Shown here piece by piece: positions 44,204 through 53,116 of a stretch of 64,000 nt of DNA. A program made the position numbers and the translations under genes. How positions within the stretch are numbered: position 1 is the stretch's first letter; each line of letters begins with the position of its first letter. This DNA is from Anderseniella sp963700885. GTDB lineage: Bacteria > Pseudomonadota > Alphaproteobacteria > Rhizobiales > Aestuariivirgaceae. The stretch spans positions 248,001 through 312,000 of the forward strand of contig CAVOZJ010000016.1 in the NCBI GenBank assembly GCA_963700885.1. Direction: 5' to 3'. Under the pieces are notes generated by a model. It saw nothing but the letters and a program-made list of their open reading frames with translations, was not told the DNA's origin and searched no databases.

Positions 44204-45364
44204 CTACGGCCTGAATGCCGGGTCCTTGTAGTCAACGAAGCTTTCCTTGCGTGCTTCCGTCATGGCTTGCTCCACCAACGCTTCAAATTGTTCGTTACGG
44301 ACAGTTGCTTCTATTTGCTTGCGATCTGGCAGGGGCGGTGACATTTTTCGGGTTCCACAATTTGCAAACAGCCGGACGCCGGTCGGTCCCGGGATGGGGC
44401 CGATCAATTTATCAGTACCAGCTTGACTCAGTGCTTCCTGCATGGGAGGAGGCAATTTGCTCATGTCGGCCTCGATAGGTTTGCCAATCTTGACATTGAA
44501 CACATCCTTGCTGGCTGCCTTGATCGTCTTGCAGCCTTTGTAATTTTCCATGATCTGGCGGGATTCGATACTGCGCGCATACAACAGTTGCTGACGCATT
44601 GCCTCGGTGGTTTTTTCAACTGGCAGATCGATCTGCAGGAGCGTGACTACAGTTATGGGCTTCATGCGGGGATCAGAGATGATTTCATTGTACTTTGAAT
44701 CTACCAAGGCTTGATCGACCTTGATATTGGTATCGACTTGTTGCTGGGCCATCACCCAGCGAACATACAATGTGCCTTCAATCTGACTTTTCAGCGTGGC
44801 TTCATTTACGCCCTTTTCGCCGAGGCGTTTTTGCAAATCCGCCCGGGAAATTTTCATTCGCCCGACCATGTTGTTTATGCGATCATCAAGTTCCTTGTCT
44901 TTAATCTCAAAATTGGCTTTCTTTGCCTGTGACTTGGCTACTTTTTCATTGACCAGTGTTCCAAGTACGTTTCTTCGTGTTGCTAAATCAGGCGTCATTC
45001 GCGCGCCAAGCGCGTTTTCCAGGTTGATCCGCTGCGAGATATCGAAATTTGTAACCGGCAGGTCGTCAACAGTAACGGCGACACCTTGCGCATCCTTCAG
45101 GCTGACTTTCTGTATTCCGGTATCTGTTGGCCGGGCATTCGCGAGATCTGCATCAGTGATGCCTAGTGCGGAATTGCCGGCAAGGGCGTTGGCTGGTTGT
45201 GCACCACTTGTATTCACTGGCGAACCCGTAGCAGGGCTGCTGTCGCCAAAATAGTCGTACAGATCAACTTGCTGCCCGCATCCAGCCAGCAACAGAAACG
45301 CCGCCGCCATTGTAGCTGCCGTAGAACGTGTTTTTGCAGGACCTGCTGGCCACAGCGATTTCAT
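44204..45364 (-). CDS. SurA-type periplasmic chaperone/peptidyl-prolyl isomerase, probable lipoprotein
   Basis: A 386-residue protein with a lipoprotein signal: a basic start, hydrophobic TMAAAFLLL and the lipobox LAGC with Cys29. After a 60-residue Ser/Ala/Pro-rich linker comes a SurA N-like helical domain (about 90-230: FDISQRINLENALGARM, LGTLVNEKVAKSQAKKANFE) and a diverged parvulin-like domain (about 235-345). Ordinary SurA is soluble and periplasmic, so anchoring would be unusual. Context surA-pdxA-rsmA next to lptD supports a role in folding outer-membrane proteins such as LptD. Isomerase activity is uncertain because the parvulin motifs are weak. Confidence 0.8.
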   Translation of the reverse strand: MKSLWPAGPAKTRSTAATMAAAFLLLAGCGQQVDLYDYFGDSSPATGSPVNTSGAQPANALAGNSALGITDADLANARPTDTGIQKVSLKDAQGVAVTVDDLPVTNFDISQRINLENALGARMTPDLATRRNVLGTLVNEKVAKSQAKKANFEIKDKELDDRINNMVGRMKISRADLQKRLGEKGVNEATLKSQIEGTLYVRWVMAQQQVDTNIKVDQALVDSKYNEIISDPRMKPITVVTLLQIDLPVEKTTEAMRQQLLYARSIESRQIMENYKGCKTIKAASKDVFNVKIGKPIEADMSKLPPPMQEALSQAGTDKLIGPIPGPTGVRLFANCGTRKMSPPLPDRKQIEATVRNEQFEALVEQAMTEARKESFVDYKDPAFRP

Positions 45365-45375
45365 GTCTCTAATCC

Positions 45376-47703
45376 TTATTGAGCCGACAGGCTCGACCCA
45401 ACTGATGTGCTGCCAAGCGTGACCAGCTCAACATCTAGAAGGAATGAGCGGTCTCTGTCGGTGTCGCGGTCAGTCAGGAACTCTTCCTTGTAACGGAACC
45501 TCACTTTGGCGCAGTCGCAATTGAACCCGATACCAGCATAGCGTTTTATGAGCGTGTCACTGTTGATATCGTAACGTCCGCCTCCAAATACACTGATACC
45601 CTTGCCAACATAAACTTCGGCCAGTCCCCATATTTGCTCAAGTTCGGTGGTTCGACCGTAAGCAACCGCCTCATCAACCTTCACATAATTCACGGCGCCT
45701 TTAAGGCGTGAGTAGGTGCCGGCGATCCCGACGTCCTGCTCGCGGACTTCCAGGCTCTCCGGATCAAATCGAACCTGATAGCTCGCCTTGAAATTTTCAT
45801 CAGGCTGAACCCATAGAGCCGCGACCAAATCTGATGCAGGTTCGTCAAGGCCGGAACCAGGTACAAAACTGTTCTCGCCGGCGATATGGTAGCTTTGGCC
45901 AAAACTGGCATTAAAGGAACTGCCGGTGTCAAATCCCAGGGTGTACAGCAACCCCGCATTTACACGTGTGCCGCCTTCATAGCGATCATTGCCGGTAAAG
46001 CGATTTTCCAGGAAAAGATTGGATGCTGCAAAGTTCAGCGAAATTGCGTCCTCATTACCCCATTTGGATATATCACCCTGGTCGGTTGAAGAGATAATCT
46101 GCCCGATCGGCGTGAGTACATGGGTGCCCAGTCCGTCTGCCCTAACCAGCGGCATCCGCACGTCCACCCCGCCCGAAGGTAATATGCGCGCCTCAGTAGC
46201 GGGGCCGTAGGCTGGAGTTCCCGTGTTCACCAGGGCCTGCAGTGGCACGTTGTCAGACAGCAGAAGATCACCCCGCAGGCGGCCAAACGGAGTAACAATC
46301 ACACCCGGATCAGTGACAATTTCCCTGCGCCAGTGAAGTTGGGTTGTTGCCCGCAATTGCCGGGTACCCTGCACAACATCGATGGTTTGTGGATCTGTGT
46401 CGTAGGCGACGAAATTCATGTCGCGATACAAGCTGTAAATATCGGTGCTGAGTCCCATTTCGCCACCCAGCACGGAAAAGTCGAAAATGTAGTCGTGCCG
46501 GAAGTAAGGTGCAGCTGTCGGAAAGGTGTCCTGACTGTCGGTCGCCAGCAATCCCTTGAAATTATAGGCCCGCAATGTCGTGTAATTGCGATCATGAATG
46601 CCGTCAAGATAGATGAAGTTGGCAATCTCGGTACGGTCGTCAAAATCATAATCACGGCCAAAAGTCTCATCGGATACGATTGTGCCGTCCCAACCCCAGG
46701 TCCAGCGCCTGTTGATCCGGAAATCCCCCAGTGTACGAAGCCAGCCGCGCCAGTGCACATTGCCCGGTGCCGGCAGTTCGTCAGGATTGAACTGGTAGGT
46801 TCCGACACCTTCAATCGAGTATATTCCGTTTGCCAGGCGATGACGGAACTCCGCTCCCAGCAAAGGACCTTGTTCTGAAGTTACCTTTGGCAGCAATGTG
46901 AGATCTGCATTGGGTGCAATGTTCCAGAAATACGGCTGCTCGTAGCCATAACCAAATACGCTTGAATGGCTGAAACGGGGTATGAGAAAGCCGGAGGCGC
47001 GTTCTACGGTTGGGTCTGGATGTGACAGATAGGGCCAATAGAATACTGGTACCCCCAAAACCTCCAGCCGCGCATCCTTGTGTTCGATGATGGCTTCGCG
47101 TTCGTTGTGCACGGATTCACTGGCTACCAGTTGCCATGCAGGCGTACCATCGTCTGTTACGCAACTCCTGCAGCGGGTGTAGGTCGTGCGTTCGTATATG
47201 GTCAGATAGCCGTCCCTGCGCTTGGCATAGCTGGCCGTAATTACTGCTTCGTTCGTCAGCAGCAAGCGAAGATGTTCTGCAAAGCCATTGCGAAACCGGT
47301 TCTGCAACTGGAGAATGTCAGCTTCCAGTATGTTGCCACCGGGCTCGCGCATTCTGATTTCGCCTTCGGCACGCATGGTATCCGTGCGGCGATTATAGGA
47401 AAGGCGTCGAGCGATGAGAATGTAGTTGCCGTAGGTGAGAACCACATCTCCGGTAGCGATTGCGTCACCTGTCCTTTCATCAAAAACGATCTGATCCGCA
47501 TCAACCTCGACACGCGTTCCTTTCGGTGGCGTTTTGTCTGATGTCCCGGGCAACTTTTCCGAAGTCTCGGGGAACTTGGAAAAATCCGACTTGCCGCTGG
47601 TGACCATCTGCGCTTCGGTCGGTGCAACATCCAGACCAGCGGCTGCCAGTATCCCAAGAATCGCCATGAGCGCCCACGCGCGCACGTGAATCAGCGCGCG
47701 CAT
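45376..47703 (-). CDS. lptD: LPS-assembly protein LptD
   Basis: An outer-membrane beta-barrel that inserts LPS with LptE. 775 residues: signal peptide (about 1-32), an OstA/LptA-like N-terminal domain (VEVDADQIVFDERTGDAIATG, RADTMRAEGEI-like strand), then the barrel from about residue 200 with VPVFYWPYLSHPDPTVERASGF. Cysteine pairs TRCRSC (N-terminal) and NCDC (C-terminal) could form the essential inter-domain disulfides. ATG 47703 (or GTG 47709) is within an alternating CG tract and lacks a Shine-Dalgarno; ATG 47667 is another candidate but would shorten the signal peptide. surA follows after 11 bases. Confidence 0.93.
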   Translation of the reverse strand: MRALIHVRAWALMAILGILAAAGLDVAPTEAQMVTSGKSDFSKFPETSEKLPGTSDKTPPKGTRVEVDADQIVFDERTGDAIATGDVVLTYGNYILIARRLSYNRRTDTMRAEGEIRMREPGGNILEADILQLQNRFRNGFAEHLRLLLTNEAVITASYAKRRDGYLTIYERTTYTRCRSCVTDDGTPAWQLVASESVHNEREAIIEHKDARLEVLGVPVFYWPYLSHPDPTVERASGFLIPRFSHSSVFGYGYEQPYFWNIAPNADLTLLPKVTSEQGPLLGAEFRHRLANGIYSIEGVGTYQFNPDELPAPGNVHWRGWLRTLGDFRINRRWTWGWDGTIVSDETFGRDYDFDDRTEIANFIYLDGIHDRNYTTLRAYNFKGLLATDSQDTFPTAAPYFRHDYIFDFSVLGGEMGLSTDIYSLYRDMNFVAYDTDPQTIDVVQGTRQLRATTQLHWRREIVTDPGVIVTPFGRLRGDLLLSDNVPLQALVNTGTPAYGPATEARILPSGGVDVRMPLVRADGLGTHVLTPIGQIISSTDQGDISKWGNEDAISLNFAASNLFLENRFTGNDRYEGGTRVNAGLLYTLGFDTGSSFNASFGQSYHIAGENSFVPGSGLDEPASDLVAALWVQPDENFKASYQVRFDPESLEVREQDVGIAGTYSRLKGAVNYVKVDEAVAYGRTTELEQIWGLAEVYVGKGISVFGGGRYDINSDTLIKRYAGIGFNCDCAKVRFRYKEEFLTDRDTDRDRSFLLDVELVTLGSTSVGSSLSAQ

Positions 47704-47722
47704 GTGCACGCGCGCGCGCGCG
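47694..47722. repeat. 29-bp alternating purine-pyrimidine tract over the lptD start
   Basis: Bases 47694-47722 alternate purine and pyrimidine without a break: mostly CG steps, with one CATGTGCAC centre. Such sequences favour left-handed Z-DNA under negative supercoiling. The tract includes the lptD ATG and all bases where its ribosome site should be. Confidence 0.75.
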
Positions 47723-48165
47723 AAAATACCCTGTCCAGCAGAACCATATCTGGGCCGATGTACGATACCGTTATTCCCCTGTATCCCACTTGCAGTTCAC
47801 TGTGTCGTCATTACGCTTTTTCCGCCAAACCAAATTGCTCTGATCCTCCCGAGGACCAGATGCGGAACCCACACAAATTTCGCGCCGGCAATGGGCCGCG
47901 CGCCGAAAAACATTCAACCCCTTAACTTTTAACCTGTTTTACCCTGCAATGAGAAGGGCTTGACAGCATATTATTAATATAATTCGCGCAGCGATTCGAC
48001 GGCAATCAGCAGTCTGGTTAACATGATGTGAGCAGGTTGTCGTGCGAAGGACAATACGCTGACTTTACAAGCCATTGCCAGCGTCATACCGGAGCGTTAC
48101 TAATGGCGCCAAGTTGGCCAACGCCCAACACAGCAGTTCTTCCTTCCCCTTCACAGGATTCTCCA
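47723..48165. other. Divergent regulatory region between lptD and pepA
   Basis: About 440 bases without a supported gene. It must hold the promoters of both lptD and pepA. An AT-rich patch (about 47965-47985) stands out. The genes lptF and lptG, usually found here in rhizobia, are absent. In-frame codons upstream of the pepA ATG look unrelated to PepA. Confidence 0.4.
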
Positions 48166-49650
48166 ATGAAAATCAGTTTTTCCACCTTTTCCGCCCCAAA
48201 ATCAGGCGTCGCGGTCGTCCTGGCGGGCGAGGGCGGTAATTTATCAGACGATGGCATTCAGATTGACAAAGCTGTAAACGGATGCATTTCCAACGCCATC
48301 AAAGTTACGGAATTCAAGGCTGAACGAGAAAAATCTCTGGATATCATTCTACCCAAGGGCTCTGGTGTCGAACGTGTCATAGTCATGGGAGTCGGCAAGA
48401 CTGAAGAACTGGATGGCGTTGCTGCTGAGTATCTTGGTGGTGCAATAACAGCCGCAGCGGGCAATGTGCAGGCTGCAAAACTGACAGTGTCCGCATCGCT
48501 TCCCGGAAAGCAGGTCATTGATGCCGCGACAACATCTTCCATGCTTGCGTCCGGCATGCGATTGCGGGCCTATAGCTTCACAAAATACAAATCAAAACCG
48601 GAAAAGAACAAGAAACTCACTGCGGTAAAAATACTGACCTCTGCAGTGGCTGCCGCCAGGAAGCGTTATGCTGCATTGGATGCCATTGCAACGGGAGTTC
48701 ATCTGGCCAGAGACTTGGTGAATGAGCCTGCAAACGTACTTTATCCGGAAAGTTTTGCCAGTGAAATCAAAAAATTATCAAAACTGGGTCTGAAAATTGA
48801 AGTGCTCGATGAAAAGCAGATGACCAAGCTTGGTATGGGTGCATTGCTGGGTGTTGCGGAAGGCTCGTCACGGAATCCGCGCTTGTGTGTCATGCGGTGG
48901 GACGGCGGCAAGAAGGGCGAGCAACCGGTGGCCTTTGTAGGCAAGGGCGTGACATTCGATACCGGTGGTATATCCATCAAACCAGCGGCCGGCATGGAGG
49001 ACATGAAGGGTGATATGGGCGGCGCCGCCTGTGTCACCGGATTGATGGCCGCACTGGCAGGCCGCAAGGCCAGGGTAAATGCCGTTGGTATTGTCGGATT
49101 GGTCGAGAACATGCCGGATGGCAATGCCCAACGCCCGGGCGATGTGGTGACCTCGATGTCCAGGCAAACCATAGCGGTGCTCAACACGGACGCAGAAGGA
49201 CGCCTCGTTCTGGCTGATGCGCTGTGGTATACGCAGGACCGGTTCAAGCCGAAATTCATGATCAATCTGGCGACATTGACAGGGGCAATTCTGATTGCAC
49301 TTGGCAAGGAACATGCGGGGCTGTTTTCCAACGATGACAAATTGTCTGAACAGTTGGTTGAGGCGGGGTTGGAGACGCGTGAACGGGTCTGGCGCATGCC
49401 GCTGGCTGCGGAGTACGACAAGTTGATTGATTCAGATATCGCCGACATGAAAAATATCGGCGGCAGGCTGGCGGGCTCCATAACTGCCGGGCAGTTTTTG
49501 CAGCGCTTTGTGAATGATGTGCCGTGGGCGCACCTGGACGTGGCTGGAACTGCCATGGATTCGGTGAAATCATCTATCAATCAATCCTGGGGATCGGGCT
49601 GGGGTGTTCGTCTGCTCGACCGGTTGGTGTCCAAACACTACGAGAATTGA
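48166..49650 (+). CDS. pepA: Leucyl aminopeptidase (M17)
   Basis: A 494-residue cytosolic hexameric metallo-aminopeptidase. The N-terminal domain covers about 1-170. The catalytic part has VGKGVTFDTGGISIKPA (Lys and Asp ligands), MKGDMGGAA and NTDAEGRLVLADAL, the PROSITE signature with metal-binding Asp and Glu. ATG 48166 has CAGGA 7-8 bases upstream and fits the family start MKISFS. PepA can also bind DNA in E. coli; not testable here. holC follows, as usual. Confidence 0.95.
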   Translation: MKISFSTFSAPKSGVAVVLAGEGGNLSDDGIQIDKAVNGCISNAIKVTEFKAEREKSLDIILPKGSGVERVIVMGVGKTEELDGVAAEYLGGAITAAAGNVQAAKLTVSASLPGKQVIDAATTSSMLASGMRLRAYSFTKYKSKPEKNKKLTAVKILTSAVAAARKRYAALDAIATGVHLARDLVNEPANVLYPESFASEIKKLSKLGLKIEVLDEKQMTKLGMGALLGVAEGSSRNPRLCVMRWDGGKKGEQPVAFVGKGVTFDTGGISIKPAAGMEDMKGDMGGAACVTGLMAALAGRKARVNAVGIVGLVENMPDGNAQRPGDVVTSMSRQTIAVLNTDAEGRLVLADALWYTQDRFKPKFMINLATLTGAILIALGKEHAGLFSNDDKLSEQLVEAGLETRERVWRMPLAAEYDKLIDSDIADMKNIGGRLAGSITAGQFLQRFVNDVPWAHLDVAGTAMDSVKSSINQSWGSGWGVRLLDRLVSKHYEN

Positions 49651-49784
49651 ATCTGCGCCAGGGTGGATTCTGCCCCGTTCCAGGCATTTGACCGTGTAAA
49701 TCAAAAGAATTGCCAAAGCTCCGATTGTTCAGCAATGTTGGCCTTGATCCTAACATGTAACCATCAGGTTGAATGCTCTTCACC

Positions 49785-50279
49785 ATGACAGAGGTTCTGT
49801 TCTATCATCTTGAACGCGTTCGCCTTGAAGACGTCCTGCCGCAACTTGTTCAAAAAACACTGGAACGCCGCTGGAGAGCCGTTGTGCAGGCCGTCGACCC
49901 CAACAGGCTCAAGGTCCTGTCGGAGTTGTTCTGGCAATGGCGTGACGACGAGTTTCTTGCACATGGTTGTGGAACCGATAGCGACACAGAGTTGCATCCC
50001 GTCTGGTTGACCATCGGTAATGACAATCCCAATGCTGCCAATATCAGATTTCTGGTCGATGGTGCAGAGTATGAAAACCCTGAAGGACTTGACCGTCTGA
50101 TCATCCTGTTTGACGGCAACGATGAAGGCGCCGTATCCGCAGCTCGGGACAAATGGAAAGACATCAGTTCGAAAGGGTTTAATGCGACCTACTGGCAGCA
50201 GGATGTGCGTGGCTGCTGGATAAAAAAGGCAGAGTCTGGTTCTCAACAGCCGCGGCAGGAAAGTGATACCCAACGATGA
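49785..50279 (+). CDS. holC: DNA polymerase III chi subunit
   Basis: A 164-residue protein with TEVLFYHLER at the start and a chi-type core (LVQKTLERRWRAVVQ, WQWRDDEFLAHG, HPVWLTIGNDNPN, LIILFDGND). Chi links the clamp loader to single-strand-binding protein. pepA-holC adjacency is conserved. ATG 49785 matches the family start, while ATG 49773 four codons earlier has a better ribosome site (AGG 5 bases before), so either may be used. The stop overlaps the next gene (ATGA). Confidence 0.9.
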   Translation: MTEVLFYHLERVRLEDVLPQLVQKTLERRWRAVVQAVDPNRLKVLSELFWQWRDDEFLAHGCGTDSDTELHPVWLTIGNDNPNAANIRFLVDGAEYENPEGLDRLIILFDGNDEGAVSAARDKWKDISSKGFNATYWQQDVRGCWIKKAESGSQQPRQESDTQR

Positions 50280-50965
50280 CCGGGGACTTTGCGGCCAAAC
50301 GCAGGCGAGCGCATCAAGCAGTCGGTTTGATCCGTGCTGACGCCGAGGCGCGAGGCGAATCGCTCGCCTGGTTCGATGAGGTTTATCGGCAGGCAGGTGG
50401 CGACCCGGCGATGGTGCCGTGGGCCGATGAGGAAACTCATCCCGGTCTTGCTGAGTGGATTGCCCGCTCCGGTACAATCCACGAAGGCAGTGCGCTCGAC
50501 GTCGGCTGCGGCCTCGGCGACAATGCAGAGGCGCTGTGTGCGGCCGGTTACGATGTGACGGCGTTTGATCTGTCCCCGACGGCAGTCACCTGGGCGCGCA
50601 GCAGATTTCCCGACTCCGCGGTGAACTATGTGGTCGCGAGTTTGCTGGATTTGCCAGGTGAGTGGCTGGGCAAATTTGATCTTGTGCATGAAACCTGCAC
50701 CCTGCAGGCCTTGAATCCGGTTGAGCGGACGGCCGCGTTTGCTGCTGTCGCCAGCCTGGTTGCGCCAGGTGGTACCCTTTTGGTGATCGGCTGGGTGCGC
50801 GACGAAGGTGCTGTGGTGACAGGCCCTCCATGGCCTCTGACGCGTGAGGAGTTCATGCGATTTGCCAACCTGGGTATGGTTGTCCGGGCCTGCCAGAACT
50901 TTACAGTTGTGGACGGCGGGCAGAAAATTGAACATGTCAGAGCAGTCTTCGAGAAAGTTTCGTAG
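50276..50965 (+). CDS. Class I SAM-dependent methyltransferase
   Basis: A 229-residue protein with an N-terminal helical part (FDEVYRQAGGDPAMVPWADEE) and the Rossmann methyltransferase core: motif I ALDVGCGLGDNAEAL, acidic AFDLSP, DLVHETCTLQAL and GGTLLVIG. The HETCTLQAL phrase and Trp-rich N-terminus resemble the thiopurine-methyltransferase-like group. Substrate unknown. Coupled to holC through ATGA. Confidence 0.85.
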   Translation: MTGDFAAKRRRAHQAVGLIRADAEARGESLAWFDEVYRQAGGDPAMVPWADEETHPGLAEWIARSGTIHEGSALDVGCGLGDNAEALCAAGYDVTAFDLSPTAVTWARSRFPDSAVNYVVASLLDLPGEWLGKFDLVHETCTLQALNPVERTAAFAAVASLVAPGGTLLVIGWVRDEGAVVTGPPWPLTREEFMRFANLGMVVRACQNFTVVDGGQKIEHVRAVFEKVS

Positions 50966-50997
50966 TAGGATAATTGTTTTAAAATAACAGGTTAATC

Positions 50998-51183
50998 ATG
51001 AGTGATAAACTACGCTACCGGGTTTTGACAGGCCGTGATGATCGCAAATTCTGCGAACGAGTTTCGGCGGCACTTGACGATGGCTACGAGTTGTACGGAT
51101 CTCCGTCAATTACTCACAATGGTGAGCATTGCGTGGTTGCCCAGGCGCTTTTGCTCAGGGGCCGGAAGGGAGAGCTCGAATGA
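50998..51183 (+). CDS. DUF1737 small protein
   Basis: A 61-residue protein: LRYRVLTGRDDRKFCERVSAA, then DDGYELYGSPSITHNGEHCV and a C-terminal AQALLL strand. This beta-alpha-beta-beta form is DUF1737, a small family without known function, often found beside unrelated enzymes. Its TGA overlaps the following GST start (ATGA), so they are coupled. Confidence 0.85.
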   Translation: MSDKLRYRVLTGRDDRKFCERVSAALDDGYELYGSPSITHNGEHCVVAQALLLRGRKGELE

Positions 51184-51866
51184 AACTCTATGAGCTTTGC
51201 AGTGAAGATCGGCGGCGCTTCTCACCGTATTGCTGGCGTACTCGAATGGCGTTGGCCATCAAGGCAATTGACGTTACTTCAGTGCCGGTCGGTTTCACCG
51301 AGATTCCCGGTATTTGTGATGGGGCCGGCAAGACAGTGCCTACTTTGGTAACCGGCGATGAATCTATTGTCGGCAGTTTCAAGATTGCTTTGAGCCTTGA
51401 TGAAACCCACCCTGAAAAACCCCTTCTGTTCAGAGGAGAGGCGGCTGAAGCGCATTGCCGCGTAATCGAGGGTTGGGCAGACACGGCAGTGCTCAGTGGT
51501 ATAGCGTCGATGATTACTGTAGACGTCTGGTCGCTGTTGCGTCCCGAGGACAAGGGCTATTTTCGATCAACTCGAGAAAGGCGATTTGGCAAGTCTCTGG
51601 AGGAATTTCAGGCGGGCCGTGAGGACCGGGTTGGCGGTTTCAACTCGATGACACTGGCTCCGGTTCGACGAGCCCTGGAGACGGCAAATTGGCTTGGCGG
51701 AGAACAACCGGACTATGCAGATTGCATCCTGTTCGGCACCTTGATGTGGCCGCACGTCGTGTCAGATTTCACCGTCCTGGAGGAGGGCACGGTCATGGAT
51801 TGGTTCCGGCGCTGTCTGCAGATGATGACAACTGAGGCCGAAGTGAAGGCACTGCTTGCCGCCTAA
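51180..51866 (+). CDS. Glutathione S-transferase family protein
   Basis: A 228-residue protein. The N-terminal thioredoxin fold (MKLYELCSEDRRRFSPYCWR) places Ser15 and Cys18 where GSTs have catalytic residues, and the cis-Pro motif TVPTLV and the GSH-binding ESIVGSFKI follow. The C-terminal helical domain (about 85-228) contains NWLGGEQPDYADCILFGTL. The plan resembles beta-etherase-like GSTs, but substrate is open. Start coupled to DUF1737. Confidence 0.85.
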   Translation: MKLYELCSEDRRRFSPYCWRTRMALAIKAIDVTSVPVGFTEIPGICDGAGKTVPTLVTGDESIVGSFKIALSLDETHPEKPLLFRGEAAEAHCRVIEGWADTAVLSGIASMITVDVWSLLRPEDKGYFRSTRERRFGKSLEEFQAGREDRVGGFNSMTLAPVRRALETANWLGGEQPDYADCILFGTLMWPHVVSDFTVLEEGTVMDWFRRCLQMMTTEAEVKALLAA

Positions 51867-51937
51867 AGCAATATGGGTGCACCTGAACCCCATAACCTTG
51901 CTCTATCACTGCGGAAGCGATCAGGTTAATGACTATT

Positions 51938-53068
51938 CTAGTCATAGAGAAGTTTGCCAGTTCGATGCGCCAGTGTTTCCGTGCCTTGCACCTTGCCTAT
52001 GGTTTCGCCGGGCCAGGCAAGGCGTTGATTGGAGCGGGCAAAAAACAACCCTTCTGCAGCCGCAGTGATCCGGTCCACCACCAGGTTACCTTCTGACAAA
52101 GGATCGATGATTTCCGCCAGCACGTCTCCTGCTTTAACCATCTGCCCAATGTCCGCTGTATAAACCACAATCCCCGGTGCTTTTGCGGTTAGGGTGTCTG
52201 TCGCGGAGAACGGTGCTGCTATACCGGAAAATTCTGGCAATTCGCCCGGGTCGTCCGCGATCACATTGCGACCGCACAGGAAGCGGTAAAGAGCGTCTGC
52301 ATCAAGGTCTGACAGTTCATGGCTGGCGTCATGTTCGCCCCGCAATTCAATCACAACTGTCAACGGCAGGTTGACGGCGTCTGCTCCATAAATCTCGCGA
52401 GCCCGGACATATGGCCAGGCAATGGTTTCTTCAAATGGACCGCCACCTGATGCGCGTGCAAACATAACCACCCTGGCACCGAGCAGACCTGCCAGATCAG
52501 CCGCTTGCGGCCAGTGATCTTCATCCAGATACAGATGCATCAGCGCATCGGAGTCAGTGTGCAGATCAAGCACGATATCAGCGTCACATGCCAGTCGCAT
52601 CAGTTCCAGGCGCAAGGCCTGTGCTTCATTTTGCGGAGTGGCGGTTGCCAGCGCTCCGGCAACTTCACTCTTGACGAGCTGGGTGTCAGCTTCGCAACCG
52701 TTTGCCATCCTGCCGTCAATGGCGCCCAGAACATCTTCCGACACATCGTGAAAACTTCGGTTGTAGTTTTCACCAGTAGGCAGGTGATAGCGTCCATTGT
52801 GGCTGCGCAGGCTGACATTGTTCAGGCCTACAGGATTGGCCACCGGAACCAAAATGATTTCACCCGATATCTTGCCGGTTTCATCAGCGGAGATAAGCTT
52901 TGGCAGCAGTTTTGCCGCGGCAAGGCTCGCCGGCAACTCATCTGCGTGCATTGATGCGTGTATATAGACCTTTGGTGAAGCACCCGGCACACCAAACCGC
53001 CATACTTTCAGGCTGTGTTGCGTTCCGACGGCGTGGCGCGGCAGATTAATTGTGTTACAGATGGTCAT
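51938..53068 (-). CDS. Succinylglutamate desuccinylase/aspartoacylase family hydrolase
   Basis: A 376-residue zinc carboxypeptidase-like hydrolase. Zinc ligands are HADE (His41, Glu44) and DLHTDSD (His170). Further on, TVVIELRGEHD carries a probable catalytic Glu. The C-terminal about 80 residues form a lipoyl/biotinyl-like beta domain (APGIVVYTADIGQMVKAGD). Members cleave N-acyl amino acids or related amides; substrate here is unknown. GGGGAG precedes ATG 53068 by about 12 bases. Divergent from the SDR gene at 53117. Confidence 0.87.
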   Translation of the reverse strand: MTICNTINLPRHAVGTQHSLKVWRFGVPGASPKVYIHASMHADELPASLAAAKLLPKLISADETGKISGEIILVPVANPVGLNNVSLRSHNGRYHLPTGENYNRSFHDVSEDVLGAIDGRMANGCEADTQLVKSEVAGALATATPQNEAQALRLELMRLACDADIVLDLHTDSDALMHLYLDEDHWPQAADLAGLLGARVVMFARASGGGPFEETIAWPYVRAREIYGADAVNLPLTVVIELRGEHDASHELSDLDADALYRFLCGRNVIADDPGELPEFSGIAAPFSATDTLTAKAPGIVVYTADIGQMVKAGDVLAEIIDPLSEGNLVVDRITAAAEGLFFARSNQRLAWPGETIGKVQGTETLAHRTGKLLYD

Positions 53069-53116
53069 TGAAATAATGCACTCCCCGGACAACTCGAAAA
53101 TGGAAACCCATATCCC

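Noticed and set aside
47960..47983. TTGACA followed by TATAAT before pepA
   Set aside because: The spacer is only 12 bases, too short for a sigma-70-type promoter.
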